From Clostridia bacterium (GTDB taxonomy: Bacteria > Bacillota > Clostridia > Christensenellales > Aristaeellaceae): a stretch of DNA of 64,000 bases. The translations under genes were made by a program, and so were the position numbers. The notes below the pieces were generated by a model that was given only the letters and a program-made list of their open reading frames with translations, had not been told where the DNA came from and did not search any database. Location of the stretch: assembly GCA_017395685.1 (NCBI GenBank), contig JAFQOD010000039.1, forward strand, positions 16,430 through 80,429, in the 5' to 3' direction. Shown here piece after piece: positions 8,768-17,879 of this stretch; positions within the stretch are counted from its first letter, which is position 1, and every line of letters begins with the position of its first letter.

Positions 8768-9763
8768 TCACAGCATCTTCACCAGCATGTTGCGCTGGTT
8801 ATCCATTTCCAGCTTGAGCAGGGATTCTTTTTCCATTTGCTTGAGGATATCGGAAAAGCGCTTGAAGCCGATGGCGCGCTCGGAAAAATCGGGATAGGCG
8901 GCCTGGATATCTGCCTTCAGGATGGAAGGATTGATGCGCTCAAAGCCGTCATCCTTGTAATGCTGCAATTGCTCCACAAATGCGGCGCGCCAGGTATCCT
9001 GGGCGAGGGATTTTTTGCCGTTCCCTTCCTCCGGCGCATCGGAATTGAGGGAAACCAGCACATTGTAATTATCATTCTTCACCCGGATGGTGCCGAATTT
9101 TGTGGAAAGCTTATTCAGCAATTTGCCGAAGGAGGCACAGCCGAAGGCCTTTTCATTGAAATCAGGCCGCAGACGGAGCAATACACCCTTCAGCTCGCTG
9201 GCATACATTTCATCCTCATCCGTCTGCTCAGAAAGGATGCCCTCCAGCAGCTTATTCAGCCCGGCGTCATCCAAGGGCTCATCCTTGGATTTATTCTGCT
9301 TGCTGCGTTTATCCCGGCTGACAGAGGATACGGATTCCAGAAACTGAAATTCATTGCAGGCATTGATGAAAATATTGCTGGCCACTTCGCTGCGGCTGAT
9401 GCCCAGCACAAACTTGCCCATGCTCTTCAACCGGCCCACCAGCGGCGTGTAATCGCTGTCGCCGGATACAATGCAGAAGGAATCAATGAGGGGATTGGTG
9501 TAGGCCACCTCCAGGGCGTCCAATACCAATAGAATATCCGCATTGTTTTTCTGGGCTACCCCGTGGCGCAGGGAGGGCACCACCGTAAACGTATTGGAAA
9601 GCAGAATTTCCTTCAGATCGCTGAACCGGTCGGTGTAGCCGTATACCTTGCCCAGCAGGATGTCGCCGCGGATTTTTACCTTTTCCAGAATGTTATTCAG
9701 CGTGGCCACCTTGGCCCCGCAGTTTTCCAAATCAACAAATAATGCAAAACGAGACGTACTCAT
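8768..9763 (-). CDS. NYN-domain protein with tandem OST-HTH/LOTUS domains
   Basis: This 331-residue protein has an N-terminal NYN (PIN-like) nuclease domain: FALFVDLENCG holds the first catalytic Asp (D11), with further acidic residues in ADILLVLDALE and SGDSDYTPLV. A lysine-rich linker near residue 190 leads to two winged-helix OST-HTH/LOTUS repeats, which in other proteins bind RNA (often G-rich). The likely role is RNA-directed endonuclease or RNA binding. I start at ATG 9763, preceded by GAGGT; the frame open further upstream does not look coding. It appears monocistronic. Confidence 0.88.
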   Translation of the reverse strand: MSTSRFALFVDLENCGAKVATLNNILEKVKIRGDILLGKVYGYTDRFSDLKEILLSNTFTVVPSLRHGVAQKNNADILLVLDALEVAYTNPLIDSFCIVSGDSDYTPLVGRLKSMGKFVLGISRSEVASNIFINACNEFQFLESVSSVSRDKRSKQNKSKDEPLDDAGLNKLLEGILSEQTDEDEMYASELKGVLLRLRPDFNEKAFGCASFGKLLNKLSTKFGTIRVKNDNYNVLVSLNSDAPEEGNGKKSLAQDTWRAAFVEQLQHYKDDGFERINPSILKADIQAAYPDFSERAIGFKRFSDILKQMEKESLLKLEMDNQRNMLVKML

Positions 9764-9988
9764 ACTTACCTCAAATATGATAGATTTTGCAGGGAAACCG
9801 CTTTTGAGCCAAAAGCGATTTCCCCGCACCCCTTCCGAAAAACGATCCGGGATTTTTCTTGAAAAATTTTCAAGCTGATTGGATGCCCGTACAGCAAGAA
9901 AAAATTTTTCCCCTTCCCCCAGCTTCACTGGGGAACTGTTGATTTTTCAAGTCTTGATATATCCAGAATCAGTTTTCTTGGGGTGGGT

Positions 9989-10028
9989 GCGGGAGGGGAT
10001 TTCTTTTTCAAAAGAAATCCCCTCCCGC
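9989..10028. terminator. Long perfect hairpin after uvrC
   Basis: Two 19-base arms (GCGGGAGGGGATTTCTTTT and its complement) are separated by 2 bases. The hairpin follows the uvrC stop and lacks a downstream U-tract. The same design recurs at 63817-63856 and, with variation, at 62237-62276. Confidence 0.6.
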
Positions 10029-10035
10029 CATACTC

Positions 10036-11865
10036 CTACACATCCCTTTCCGGATGGGCCCAGGTGTAGACGGCCCGGGCGGCAGGGGCAGAAACGCCGG
10101 GGACGGCCTTCAGTTCCTCCAGGGATGCTTCCCGGATGGCCTTCACGGTCTTGAAATGCTGCAGCAGCGCCCGCCTCCGTGCCGGGCCCACCCCGGGGAT
10201 ATCCTCCAGGGCGGAATGGACGGATTGCTTGGTTCGCAGTCCCCGGTGATGGGTAATGGCGAAGCGGTGGGCCTCATCCCGGATGCGCTGAATGAGATGC
10301 AGGGCGGGGGAATGGCGATCCAGCAGGATGGATTGCTCCTGCCCGGGCAGGAAAATTTCCTCCAATCGCTCCGCCAGGCCGAACATGGGCACATCTGCCC
10401 CCGTTTCCAGCATGGCCTCCCTTGCAAACTGCAATTGCACCGGGCCGCCGTCAATGAGCACCAGATCGGGCATGGGCCATTTTTCCTTGGGATCATCGCT
10501 CATGGCCCGGCGGAAGCGGCGGGAGAGCACCTCATTCATGGAGGCGAAATCATTGGCCCCTTCCACCGTCTTGATGCGGTAATGGCGATATTCCTTGGGC
10601 GCAGGCCGGCCATCAATGAACACCACCATGGAGGCAACCGACAGCGCCCCCTGGGTGTTGCTGATATCAAAGCCCTCAATGCGCCGGGGAACGCCATCGA
10701 TCCCCAGTTCCTTGGCCAATTGCTCCGCGGCGCCGATGGTGCGCTCATGCTGAATCTGCTTTTTCGCATTGCGCTTTTCCAGGGCGTCCCGGGCATTCTT
10801 TTCGGCCAGCAGCGTCAGCGCCCGCTTGTCCCCCCGCTGAGGGATGGTGAAGGTGCAGGCGCCCCCCCGCTTCTGGCGCAGCCAGCCCTCCATATCCGCC
10901 CCGATTTCCCCGGGCAGAGAAGGGCAGAGCACCTCCCGTGCGGGCCTGCGCTCATCATAATACTGGATGATGAAATCAAAGAGCACCTCGCCGGGATGCT
11001 CCCTTCCTTCGCCGGGCAGGGGGAAGGAATCGCCCCCCACCATCTTGCCGCCCCGGATATAGAGCACCTGGGCCATGGCATCCAGATCATCCTGGGCAAG
11101 GGCGAATACATCCTGCTCCGCCCCGCTGACCTGGATGGCCTGCTGCCGCTGCATTAGCCCTTCAATATCCCGCAGCTGATCCCGCAGCTTGGCCGCCCGT
11201 TCAAACTGCAGATTTTTCGCCGCCTCCATCATTTCCTTCTGCAGGGAGGCGGTGATATCCTGATATTTCCCGCTGAGGAAGGAAAGCACCTTCTGCACCA
11301 CCTGCCGGTATTCCCCCTCTGTGCATTTGCCGCCGCAGGGGCCCAGGCACCGGCCGATTTCATAATTGACGCAGGGGCGTTTTTTGCTTTTCAGGGGAAA
11401 AGTAAGATTGCAGGTGCGAAGGGGGAATAATTTGCGCAGCGTTTCCAGCACTTCCCTTACGGCGGTGGCGCCGATGAAGGGGCCGAAATACCGGGCCCCA
11501 TCCTGCTGCTGCCGCCGGGCCAGGGTGACATGGGGGAAGGGATCGGAAAGATCCAGCCGGATATAGGGATAATGCTTGTCATCCTTGAGGAGGATGTTGT
11601 AATGGGGCTGGTGCAGCTTGATTAAATTGCATTCCAATATCAGTGCCTCCAGATTGGTGCGGCACAGCATGATATCGAAATCATCCACATGCGAAACCAT
11701 GGCCGCGACTTTCGGGGTATGGTCACGGCCATGGAAATAGCTTCGCACGCGATTTTTTAAATTGACCGCCTTGCCTACATAGATGATCTGCCCCTGCTCC
11801 TTCATCAGATAGCAGCCGGGGGAATCGGGCAGCAGGCTCAGCTTCTGGGCAATGGTTTCATTCAT
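10036..11865 (-). CDS. uvrC: UvrABC excinuclease subunit C
   Basis: UvrC makes both incisions around a UvrB-bound DNA lesion in nucleotide excision repair. The 609-residue protein has the normal length and order: a GIY-YIG nuclease (PGCYLM, then IIYVGKAVNLKNRVRSYF) for the 3' cut, a Cys cluster near CVNYEIGRCLGPCGGKC, and a UVR UvrB-contact motif about residues 200-235. The RNase H-like 5'-cut domain follows (FDISNTQG and DLVLIDGG), and tandem helix-hairpin-helix motifs (IPGVGPARRRALL and VPGVSAPAARAVY) close the protein. It lies 11 bp downstream of the DUF1292 gene, probably in one transcript. Confidence 0.98.
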   Translation of the reverse strand: MNETIAQKLSLLPDSPGCYLMKEQGQIIYVGKAVNLKNRVRSYFHGRDHTPKVAAMVSHVDDFDIMLCRTNLEALILECNLIKLHQPHYNILLKDDKHYPYIRLDLSDPFPHVTLARRQQQDGARYFGPFIGATAVREVLETLRKLFPLRTCNLTFPLKSKKRPCVNYEIGRCLGPCGGKCTEGEYRQVVQKVLSFLSGKYQDITASLQKEMMEAAKNLQFERAAKLRDQLRDIEGLMQRQQAIQVSGAEQDVFALAQDDLDAMAQVLYIRGGKMVGGDSFPLPGEGREHPGEVLFDFIIQYYDERRPAREVLCPSLPGEIGADMEGWLRQKRGGACTFTIPQRGDKRALTLLAEKNARDALEKRNAKKQIQHERTIGAAEQLAKELGIDGVPRRIEGFDISNTQGALSVASMVVFIDGRPAPKEYRHYRIKTVEGANDFASMNEVLSRRFRRAMSDDPKEKWPMPDLVLIDGGPVQLQFAREAMLETGADVPMFGLAERLEEIFLPGQEQSILLDRHSPALHLIQRIRDEAHRFAITHHRGLRTKQSVHSALEDIPGVGPARRRALLQHFKTVKAIREASLEELKAVPGVSAPAARAVYTWAHPERDV

Positions 11866-11876
11866 GGAAGATGGGA

Positions 11877-12164
11877 TTATTCTTCTTCGCTGTCAAAGGT
11901 GGCTTCCACTACCTGGATCAGCTGCTCCATCAGATCCTCATCCACGGGCACGAATTCTTCCATTTCTTCCCCGTCTTCATCAGGCAGGGGCTGCACCTTC
12001 ATCACGTAATGGGAAATCTCTTCCCCGTCATTCTGGCCGCAATCATCGCTGAGCAATACATATTCATCGCCATTGTAGAAGAAATAGCGCTCCACACACA
12101 ATTTGAGTACCGCGCCGTCTTCGCCTTCCAGTTCGATGATATCCAGTTCTTCCCGTTCAGACAT
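11877..12164 (-). CDS. DUF1292 family protein
   Basis: This 95-residue, very acidic protein matches the DUF1292 (YrzB-like) family: IIELEGEDGAVLKLCVERYFFYNGDEYVLL is followed by an acidic tail. The function is unknown; family members are common in Firmicutes and often lie near yrrK/alaS or DNA-metabolism genes. It starts at ATG 12164 behind AGGAG and directly precedes uvrC. A good promoter at 12203-12231 likely drives both genes. Confidence 0.88.
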   Translation of the reverse strand: MSEREELDIIELEGEDGAVLKLCVERYFFYNGDEYVLLSDDCGQNDGEEISHYVMKVQPLPDEDGEEMEEFVPVDEDLMEQLIQVVEATFDSEEE

Positions 12165-12202
12165 GATTGATCGCTCCTTTCTTGCGCTTGAAACGCATTT
12201 CT

Positions 12203-12231
12203 ATTATATCCGAAATACTGGAAAAGCACAA
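12203..12231 (-). promoter_or_regulatory. Promoter for DUF1292-uvrC
   Basis: TTGTGC (12226-12231), a 17-bp spacer and TATAAT (12203-12208) on the minus strand, about 38 bp upstream of the DUF1292 ATG. Confidence 0.65.
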
Positions 12232-12258
12232 GCAAAAGCGGAAAAGGAGGATGAATTG

Positions 12259-13125
12259 TTACAAAATCTTTACGATTGCCCAGCAAATCCCGAAGCTGAC
12301 GGCTCCATGCAGGCAGCGCAGGGCAAAAAGCTGCCCCATCTTTACTCCCGCCCCCTGCCAGAAGGCGGCATTCTGCATCAGAATGGAGAGCCCGCCAAAG
12401 GAACAGGCACCGCAGATCAGGGGGAAAAGAGCAGGGGGATGAAGCTGGATCAGCGCCTGCACGCCCCCCGTCACCTCCAAAGCGCATTGAAGGATTACCG
12501 CCGCCCAGGGGGGCAGCCCCGGCAGGGCACAGGCGACCATCTTCGCCCCGATGCCGCCCAGCATCATGCACAAGGCAATCACCAGCAGGGCATTGGCCCC
12601 TTGGGAAAGGGCCCCTGAAAAGGATAGCGGCGCAGGCGGCACGGCATTCCTCTCCCTATCCCCCGGCAGCATCAGCCCGGTGACCAGCGCCCCAGCCAGA
12701 TGACTGAAAAAAATGATTGCCCCGGCCCTTGGATCCCCCGTCCACCGGCTGATCGTGCCCAGAAAGAACATGGGGCTCATGGTGCCGCTGAGGGCGGCAA
12801 AGCGGCGGGCAGCGCGTTTGCCCAGCCCCATGCCCCCCAGCAGACGGGCCCCGCCGGGGGAGCCGCACAGCCAGCCCATCATAAGCCGCAGCCAGGGCCC
12901 GCCCCCCATCCTGCCGGAAAGCATTAGCATGCAGATCATGAAGGGCCCCAATACCGGCATAATCCCCTGTGCCCACAAGGCCAAGGCCTGCAGGGCAGCA
13001 TCCGCCGCTTGCATGGGAAATACCAGCATGGCCCCCGCCAGCGCCCCAAAGACTGCCGCTGAAAAATGAACGGAAAGGGCGGAGAGGCGCCCGCCGGAAA
13101 AAATGAAGGCCTTTCCTTCTTCCAA
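12259..13125 (-). CDS. YlbJ-like sporulation-associated integral membrane protein
   Basis: This multi-pass membrane protein of about 288 residues has roughly eight hydrophobic segments. The signature-like stretches ALEVTGGVQALI and CSFGGLSILMQ match YlbJ/nucleoside-gate-type proteins, and YlbJ is needed for spore formation in Bacillus. It probably works in the forespore or mother-cell membrane; the substrate is unknown. The apparent start is a TTG at 13125 with a weak GGAAAG upstream, so the N-terminus is uncertain. Presence of this family supports a spore-forming ancestry. Confidence 0.72.
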   Translation of the reverse strand: MEEGKAFIFSGGRLSALSVHFSAAVFGALAGAMLVFPMQAADAALQALALWAQGIMPVLGPFMICMLMLSGRMGGGPWLRLMMGWLCGSPGGARLLGGMGLGKRAARRFAALSGTMSPMFFLGTISRWTGDPRAGAIIFFSHLAGALVTGLMLPGDRERNAVPPAPLSFSGALSQGANALLVIALCMMLGGIGAKMVACALPGLPPWAAVILQCALEVTGGVQALIQLHPPALFPLICGACSFGGLSILMQNAAFWQGAGVKMGQLFALRCLHGAVSFGICWAIVKIL

Positions 13126-13230
13126 AGGTGTTGCTTTCCGGGCGATTGCGCATCACCATCCCTTCATCCAGTTTCCCCGAAACAGGCCCGTTTTCCATCC
13201 CCGATCACCCATCTATATGCAGCCAACGCC

Positions 13231-13246
13231 GTTTACATGTGTAAAC
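13231..13246. promoter_or_regulatory. Operator-like palindrome upstream of the SH3-protein promoter
   Basis: GTTTACATGTGTAAAC has perfect 7-bp arms around TG and ends 37 bp upstream of the -35 box. The form resembles TetR-type operators. No regulator gene is adjacent. Confidence 0.45.
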
Positions 13247-13283
13247 AATAGGGAATATCATCCCATTTGTTACATCTCACCCC

Positions 13284-13312
13284 TTGACCGGCAGAATTTC
13301 CCATGCTTTAAT
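13284..13312 (+). promoter_or_regulatory. Promoter for the SH3-repeat protein
   Basis: TTGACC (13284-13289), a 17-bp spacer and TTTAAT (13307-13312), followed by a 32-bp AT-rich near-palindrome (13311-13342) covering the expected transcript start. Confidence 0.65.
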
Positions 13313-13342
13313 TATTACGAAAGTTTAAACTTTTGTAATAAT
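13311..13342. repeat. 32-bp near-perfect palindrome at the transcript start
   Basis: ATTATTACgAAAGTTT pairs with AAACTTTtGTAATAAT, with one mismatch, centred on GTTTAAAC. It could be a repressor operator or a 5' mRNA hairpin; it lies 24 bp upstream of the ATG. Confidence 0.55.
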
Positions 13343-13365
13343 TTCTCTTTTTAGGAGGGCTGCAA

Positions 13366-15465
13366 ATGAACAAAAAATGTATGATGACCCTGAGCAGAGC
13401 CATCCTGGCATTGGCGCTGATGCTGGCGCTGGGAGGCGGCAGCGCATGGGCGGCTGAGACCATCTGGCTGCCCGATCAATCCTACACCCTCACCCTCGGC
13501 GCCACCGCAGCAGTGCAGCGGCAGCCGGGCACAGAGATCAGCAGCTTCGAAATGGATCAGAACCGCATCGTATGGACCACCATGGTAGGGGAAATCAGCG
13601 GCGATAAAACGGGCAGCGCCACCCTCTATCTGGAGGAATACGATACCGAAAAGGAAATCACCTACAAAACCAAAATCCATGTGACGGTAAAGCCCCGGAA
13701 CACCCGTATCCAATGGGCCTGGGATCAATCCGGCATAACCGCTCAGGACAAGGCCTGGACCCAGAAATACGGCAACACCTTCCCGGTGGGCAAAACCTAC
13801 AGCATCCGCCACACCGCAAAGCAGGATGGCAAGGAGCTGCAGGTAATCTATTATTCCAATCAGCCCTCCGTAGCCTCGGTGGATGCAAACGGCCTGGTCA
13901 CCATGAAAAGCCCCGGCACCGCCTGCGTATCCTGCAAAACGGCGGAGGGGGATCCGGGCTACAGCACCTATTTCATCGTCTATGATGCGGCCAGCACCGG
14001 CGTGGCAGTGGGCGGCTATGAGCCCGCCGATCCCGGTGCCCGGGCCAATATCTATCAAAAGGCGGATGAAAGCAGCAAAATCCTCACCACCATCGGCAAT
14101 TTTGAGAGCCTGGATCATTTCTATCTGCTTTCCCGGGGGGATCAGTGGTGCCGTGTCACCTTCCGGGGCTATACCGGCTATATGAAAACCAGCGATCTCA
14201 CCTTCTACGGCGGAGAAGCCGCCAGGAAGGAGGAGCGGAAAATCCCCACCCCCTGCAATCTGTATGTACAGGCTGCCAGCCTGGGCACCCTGGAATTGCG
14301 ATCACAGCCCAATTTCCGCAGCGCCGTGCTGGGCGCATATCCCACCAATACCAAGGTATACGCCCTGGAGGCAGATGAAAGCTGGGCCAAAGTGCAGGTG
14401 GATGGCAAGACAGGATATATGAATGTGCTCTTCCTTTCCGCCATTGAGCCGGATTACGTCATCGATACCCCCTCCGCCCTGGGGGATTACCGGGCCATGA
14501 TGGTGGAAACGGGCAATTCCGGCAAGCTGTATCTGCGCAAATCGGGCAGTACCGATTCCGCCGTGCTGGGGGAATATGCCAACGGCACCCTGGTGCAGGC
14601 ATCCTATACCCAGTACGGAGATTGGCTGAAGGTGAAGGTGGGGGGCAAGGAAGGCTATATGATGGCCAAATTCCTCACCACGCCCCAGACCTGGCAGGCC
14701 CCCGATCCCCAGGAGCATACAGCCTCCGGAAAAACCATGGTGATCCGCACCGGCAATCCCCAGCGGCTGCACCTGCGGAAGGAAAAAAGCACCGCCAGCC
14801 CCTCCCTGGGCCTGTTTGAAAACGGCACCAGGGTGCAGGTGCACAGCCTTTCCGGGGAATGGGCGAAGGTGACGGTGCTGGAAAAGCAGGGGTATATGAT
14901 GCTGAAATTCCTCGCCGATCAGCAGTCCGCCCCGGAAGCGGAAGCCCCCGGGGAAGAAACGCCCAAGGCCGAATCCACTGAAGGAGCCGCGCCTTCCGGG
15001 GAAACCATGATCGTAAAAACAGGAAATTCCGGGGGGCTGTACCTGCGCAGGAAAATGAAGGCCAGCGGCACCCCCCTGGGCCTGTACGAAAACGGCACCA
15101 AAGTGCAGGTGCTTTCCCGCTCCGGCGCCTGGGCCCAGGTGAAGGTAGGGGATCAGCAGGGCTTCATGATGCTGAAATTCCTCGCCGCCCCGGGCAGTGC
15201 ATCCGCCGTCCTGGAAAAGAAAGATACTCCCCTTCAGCAGCCGGATACCGGTGTAAAAGAAGCGGCAAGCGCTACTCCCTCCGCCCGGATCACCCATCCC
15301 AGGGGCAGCTTCGTCAATCTGCGCACAGGCCCCCATACCGATTACCGGGTGCTGGCCCAGATGCCCCACGGCGCCCAGGTGCAGATTCTTTCCCGGGGGG
15401 AATACTGGTCCCGGATTCTGTATCAGGGCCAGGAGGGCTATGCGGTCACCCGCTATCTTCAGTAA
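13366..15465 (+). CDS. Secreted multi-SH3 domain protein with an N-terminal BIG2-like region
   Basis: This 699-residue exported protein has a Sec signal at about 1-29 (cleavage after AWA). An Ig-like/BIG2-like section (about 35-205) includes YSNQPSVASVDANGLVTMKS. Six bacterial SH3-like repeats follow, each near 60-75 residues, typically LYLR..., VLG.Y.NGT.VQV, W.KV and GYM..KFL. Repeats 3-5 are very similar, suggesting recent duplication; Pro/Glu/Ala-rich linkers separate them. Such proteins bind peptidoglycan or cell-wall polymers; no hydrolase domain is present, so it is probably a wall-associated adhesin or scaffold. AGGAGG lies 9 bases upstream of the ATG. It is a single-gene transcript with a promoter and terminator. 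Confidence 0.88.
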   Translation: MNKKCMMTLSRAILALALMLALGGGSAWAAETIWLPDQSYTLTLGATAAVQRQPGTEISSFEMDQNRIVWTTMVGEISGDKTGSATLYLEEYDTEKEITYKTKIHVTVKPRNTRIQWAWDQSGITAQDKAWTQKYGNTFPVGKTYSIRHTAKQDGKELQVIYYSNQPSVASVDANGLVTMKSPGTACVSCKTAEGDPGYSTYFIVYDAASTGVAVGGYEPADPGARANIYQKADESSKILTTIGNFESLDHFYLLSRGDQWCRVTFRGYTGYMKTSDLTFYGGEAARKEERKIPTPCNLYVQAASLGTLELRSQPNFRSAVLGAYPTNTKVYALEADESWAKVQVDGKTGYMNVLFLSAIEPDYVIDTPSALGDYRAMMVETGNSGKLYLRKSGSTDSAVLGEYANGTLVQASYTQYGDWLKVKVGGKEGYMMAKFLTTPQTWQAPDPQEHTASGKTMVIRTGNPQRLHLRKEKSTASPSLGLFENGTRVQVHSLSGEWAKVTVLEKQGYMMLKFLADQQSAPEAEAPGEETPKAESTEGAAPSGETMIVKTGNSGGLYLRRKMKASGTPLGLYENGTKVQVLSRSGAWAQVKVGDQQGFMMLKFLAAPGSASAVLEKKDTPLQQPDTGVKEAASATPSARITHPRGSFVNLRTGPHTDYRVLAQMPHGAQVQILSRGEYWSRILYQGQEGYAVTRYLQ

Positions 15466-15505
15466 AAATCAAGCCGGGCTGAGAGGGCCTTCCCCTTCAT
15501 CCGGG

Positions 15506-15557
15506 CAAAAAAACTGCTGCAGCATGCTTTCCGGCATACTGCAGCAGTTGCTTTTTT
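15506..15557. terminator. Bidirectional terminator between convergent genes
   Basis: Sixteen-base arms (AACTGCTGCAGCATGC, one G-U pair) with a 6-base loop are flanked by an A-run on the left and a T-run on the right. It can serve the SH3-protein gene and the convergent kinase-like gene. Confidence 0.85.
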
Positions 15558-16422
15558 ATTCCTCCAGGGGCGTTCTGCCCACCGCCTCCCGCCAGGCATT
15601 GAGAAAAGCCCGCAGGGTGGGATACCGCTTTTCCCGCTTCATCTGGGTGGCCTTCCGGGCCACCTCATACAGCGCAGGGGGGCCAATCCAGCTTTCCCTG
15701 CCGCGGTCGTTGTTATCCCCATAGAATTCAAAGGCCAGCGCCCCCATGGCAAAAACATTGGTGCATTCATCCAGCACCGCGCCCATTTCATATTCCTCCG
15801 GCGCCAGGAACCGGGAGGAGCCGGGCATCCTGCCCCGGTCATTGACCGCAGGCTTTTTCCGGTACAGATCGATATCGCATACGATGGCCTGGCTGCGAAG
15901 AAAATCGATCAGGATATTGCCGTCCCAGAAATCCACGGCAATGTATCCATCCCCCGCCAATTGCACATGCAGATCATACACCCCATCCAGCATCTTCAGC
16001 GTATCCCGGAAGGGAAGCTGCCGCACCTGCCGACGGATACGGTCGCTGGGGGGATAGGTGCGCAGGGCAGGCAGATCCTGCCAGGCAAAAATGGCGGCAT
16101 AGCCATCCCGGGTGGGCCCATGGCCCCTGAGGGCCGTCAGCGCCGGATGGGTGCGGTCATAAAGGGGCATGGCATTTTTCAATGTGAGGATGGCGTCCTC
16201 CCTTTTGCCCATATAGCGCACCGTCCGTGCCCCGGCATATTTGATAAAGAGCCTGCCGTAAGGCCCCTCCACCCCGAAGCACAGATTGCCCGAGGTCTGC
16301 TGATCGAATACATAAAATACCTTGCCGTAGGGCTCAAGCCAGTTCAGATCCGGCTGCTCCCTGGCGGTATAGGCCACCCCGTCGATAAAAAAGGTCAGGC
16401 CCTGGTCACGTTCTTGATCCAT
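15556..16422 (-). CDS. Protein kinase-like protein
   Basis: This protein of about 288 residues has weak but recognisable kinase-fold motifs. VDFWDGNILID fits the catalytic-loop pattern D-x4-N, and VCDIDLYR has an Asp where DFG lies. FLAPEEYEMG resembles the activation segment APE, followed by a C-lobe-like ECTNVFAMGALAFEF. The glycine-rich loop is not obvious. It resembles small 'serine/threonine protein kinase' proteins of gut Clostridia; substrate and activity are unknown. I start at ATG 16422 because GGGGG precedes it. It overlaps the MATE gene's end by 28 bp, so the two genes are co-translated. Confidence 0.65.
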   Translation of the reverse strand: MDQERDQGLTFFIDGVAYTAREQPDLNWLEPYGKVFYVFDQQTSGNLCFGVEGPYGRLFIKYAGARTVRYMGKREDAILTLKNAMPLYDRTHPALTALRGHGPTRDGYAAIFAWQDLPALRTYPPSDRIRRQVRQLPFRDTLKMLDGVYDLHVQLAGDGYIAVDFWDGNILIDFLRSQAIVCDIDLYRKKPAVNDRGRMPGSSRFLAPEEYEMGAVLDECTNVFAMGALAFEFYGDNNDRGRESWIGPPALYEVARKATQMKREKRYPTLRAFLNAWREAVGRTPLEE

Positions 16423-17762
16423 TTTTTCCCCCGTAATCTGAAAAAGGCAATGATCCATTTGAAGCATTGGTCAATCCGGGTGCACAGGAAGATAACAGGC
16501 AGCGGCCAATGGAATACAAAGGCCCCCAGATACGTCAGCGGCAGCACCACCAGCCAGCCGCAGATGATATCCACCCCCATTACAAACCGGTTATCCCCCG
16601 CCCCCCGGTTGATGCCCACAAAGCAGGAGGCATGATAGGAGGTGCCAAGGATGGTGAGGGCGCCGATGAAAATCATCTGCCCGGCCAGCTGCTCCACCGC
16701 CTCGGTCTGGCCATAGAGGCTGATAAAGGGGAAGCGAACCAGCATGACCACCCCGGCCATCAGAATGCCGATCAAGGCAAACATCACCTGAATGGTGCGG
16801 GAATAGCAGCGCACCTTTTCCATATCCCCCTGGCCCACCGCCTTGCCCACCAGCACGCAGGCGCCCCCGGCCAGGGCAAAGGTGAACATGGTGCCCAGAT
16901 CCATCATCGTATCGGTCAGATTCATGGCGCTCATCATTTCCTTGCCCAGATGGCCGATGGCCGCCATTTTCATCAGGCCCACCAGCGCCCATTGGGCGTC
17001 GGTAAAGCCCACCGGTGCGCCGAAACGAAAATAATCCTTCCAGGCCCATTTTTCCTGATGCAGCATATCCCGGGGCCGGATTTCAATGGCCTTCTGCACA
17101 CGGAAGCAATAGATCCATACCACCGCCGCTTCGATCACCCGGGCGATAACGGTGGCCAGGGCCGCCCCTTCCACCCCCATCCGGGGAAAACCCAGATGGC
17201 CGAAGATCAGAAGATCATTGAGCACCACATTGGAAAGCAGGCTGATCACGGTGGCATACAGCGTCACCTTCACCACCTCCACCCCCTTGAGGGCGCCGGA
17301 AAGGGCGCTGGAAATACCCAGGGGCAGATAGGCAAAGCAGCTGATCATCAGATAGGAAAGGGCGATGGGGGTCAGTTCCTGCTGGGCCCCATCCAATACC
17401 AGGGAAAGAATGGCCCGGGGAAAAAGCAGGATCAGGGCAATAAACAGCATGGAAAGCCCGGCGCAGGCCGCCAGCGCCACGGAAAAAAACTGGCGCGCAG
17501 ACCGATGATCCTTCTTCCCCCAGTACTGGGCGATCATCACCACTGCGCCGCTGCCCAGGCCGCTAAGGGCCGCTGTTACGAAAGTGCTGATGGAATTGGC
17601 CTGGGATACCGGGGCCAGGGCGGATTCACTGTACCGGGATACCATCACATTATCCGCCATCAGCACCAGAAAAGAAAGCAGCGAACGGAACGCCGCCGGC
17701 AGGGAAAGCCGCACCATGGCGGCATAAAAGCCTTTTTCACGGGTAAAAAATTGTTTTCCCAT
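16395..17762 (-). CDS. MATE family multidrug/cation antiporter
   Basis: This 455-residue membrane protein has about twelve helices and the layout of NorM/DinF-type MATE exporters, which expel cationic drugs or metabolites using Na+ or H+. The first helix region LSLPAAFRSLLSFLVLMADN and the repeated half beginning DYFRFGAPVGFTDAQWALVG are typical. The ATG at 17762 precedes GKQFFTREKGFY. The downstream kinase-like gene overlaps it. Substrate is unknown. Confidence 0.92.
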   Translation of the reverse strand: MGKQFFTREKGFYAAMVRLSLPAAFRSLLSFLVLMADNVMVSRYSESALAPVSQANSISTFVTAALSGLGSGAVVMIAQYWGKKDHRSARQFFSVALAACAGLSMLFIALILLFPRAILSLVLDGAQQELTPIALSYLMISCFAYLPLGISSALSGALKGVEVVKVTLYATVISLLSNVVLNDLLIFGHLGFPRMGVEGAALATVIARVIEAAVVWIYCFRVQKAIEIRPRDMLHQEKWAWKDYFRFGAPVGFTDAQWALVGLMKMAAIGHLGKEMMSAMNLTDTMMDLGTMFTFALAGGACVLVGKAVGQGDMEKVRCYSRTIQVMFALIGILMAGVVMLVRFPFISLYGQTEAVEQLAGQMIFIGALTILGTSYHASCFVGINRGAGDNRFVMGVDIICGWLVVLPLTYLGAFVFHWPLPVIFLCTRIDQCFKWIIAFFRLRGKKWIKNVTRA

Positions 17763-17879
17763 CTTTGCTCACCTTTTGTATTTCATCCTGCCTCCATTAT
17801 AAGCCGGAATTGCCCCCAAGGCAAGGGCGAACAGGAAAATCATGGGATATACCCAGTGAAAAAAACGCCCGCCAAAAAG

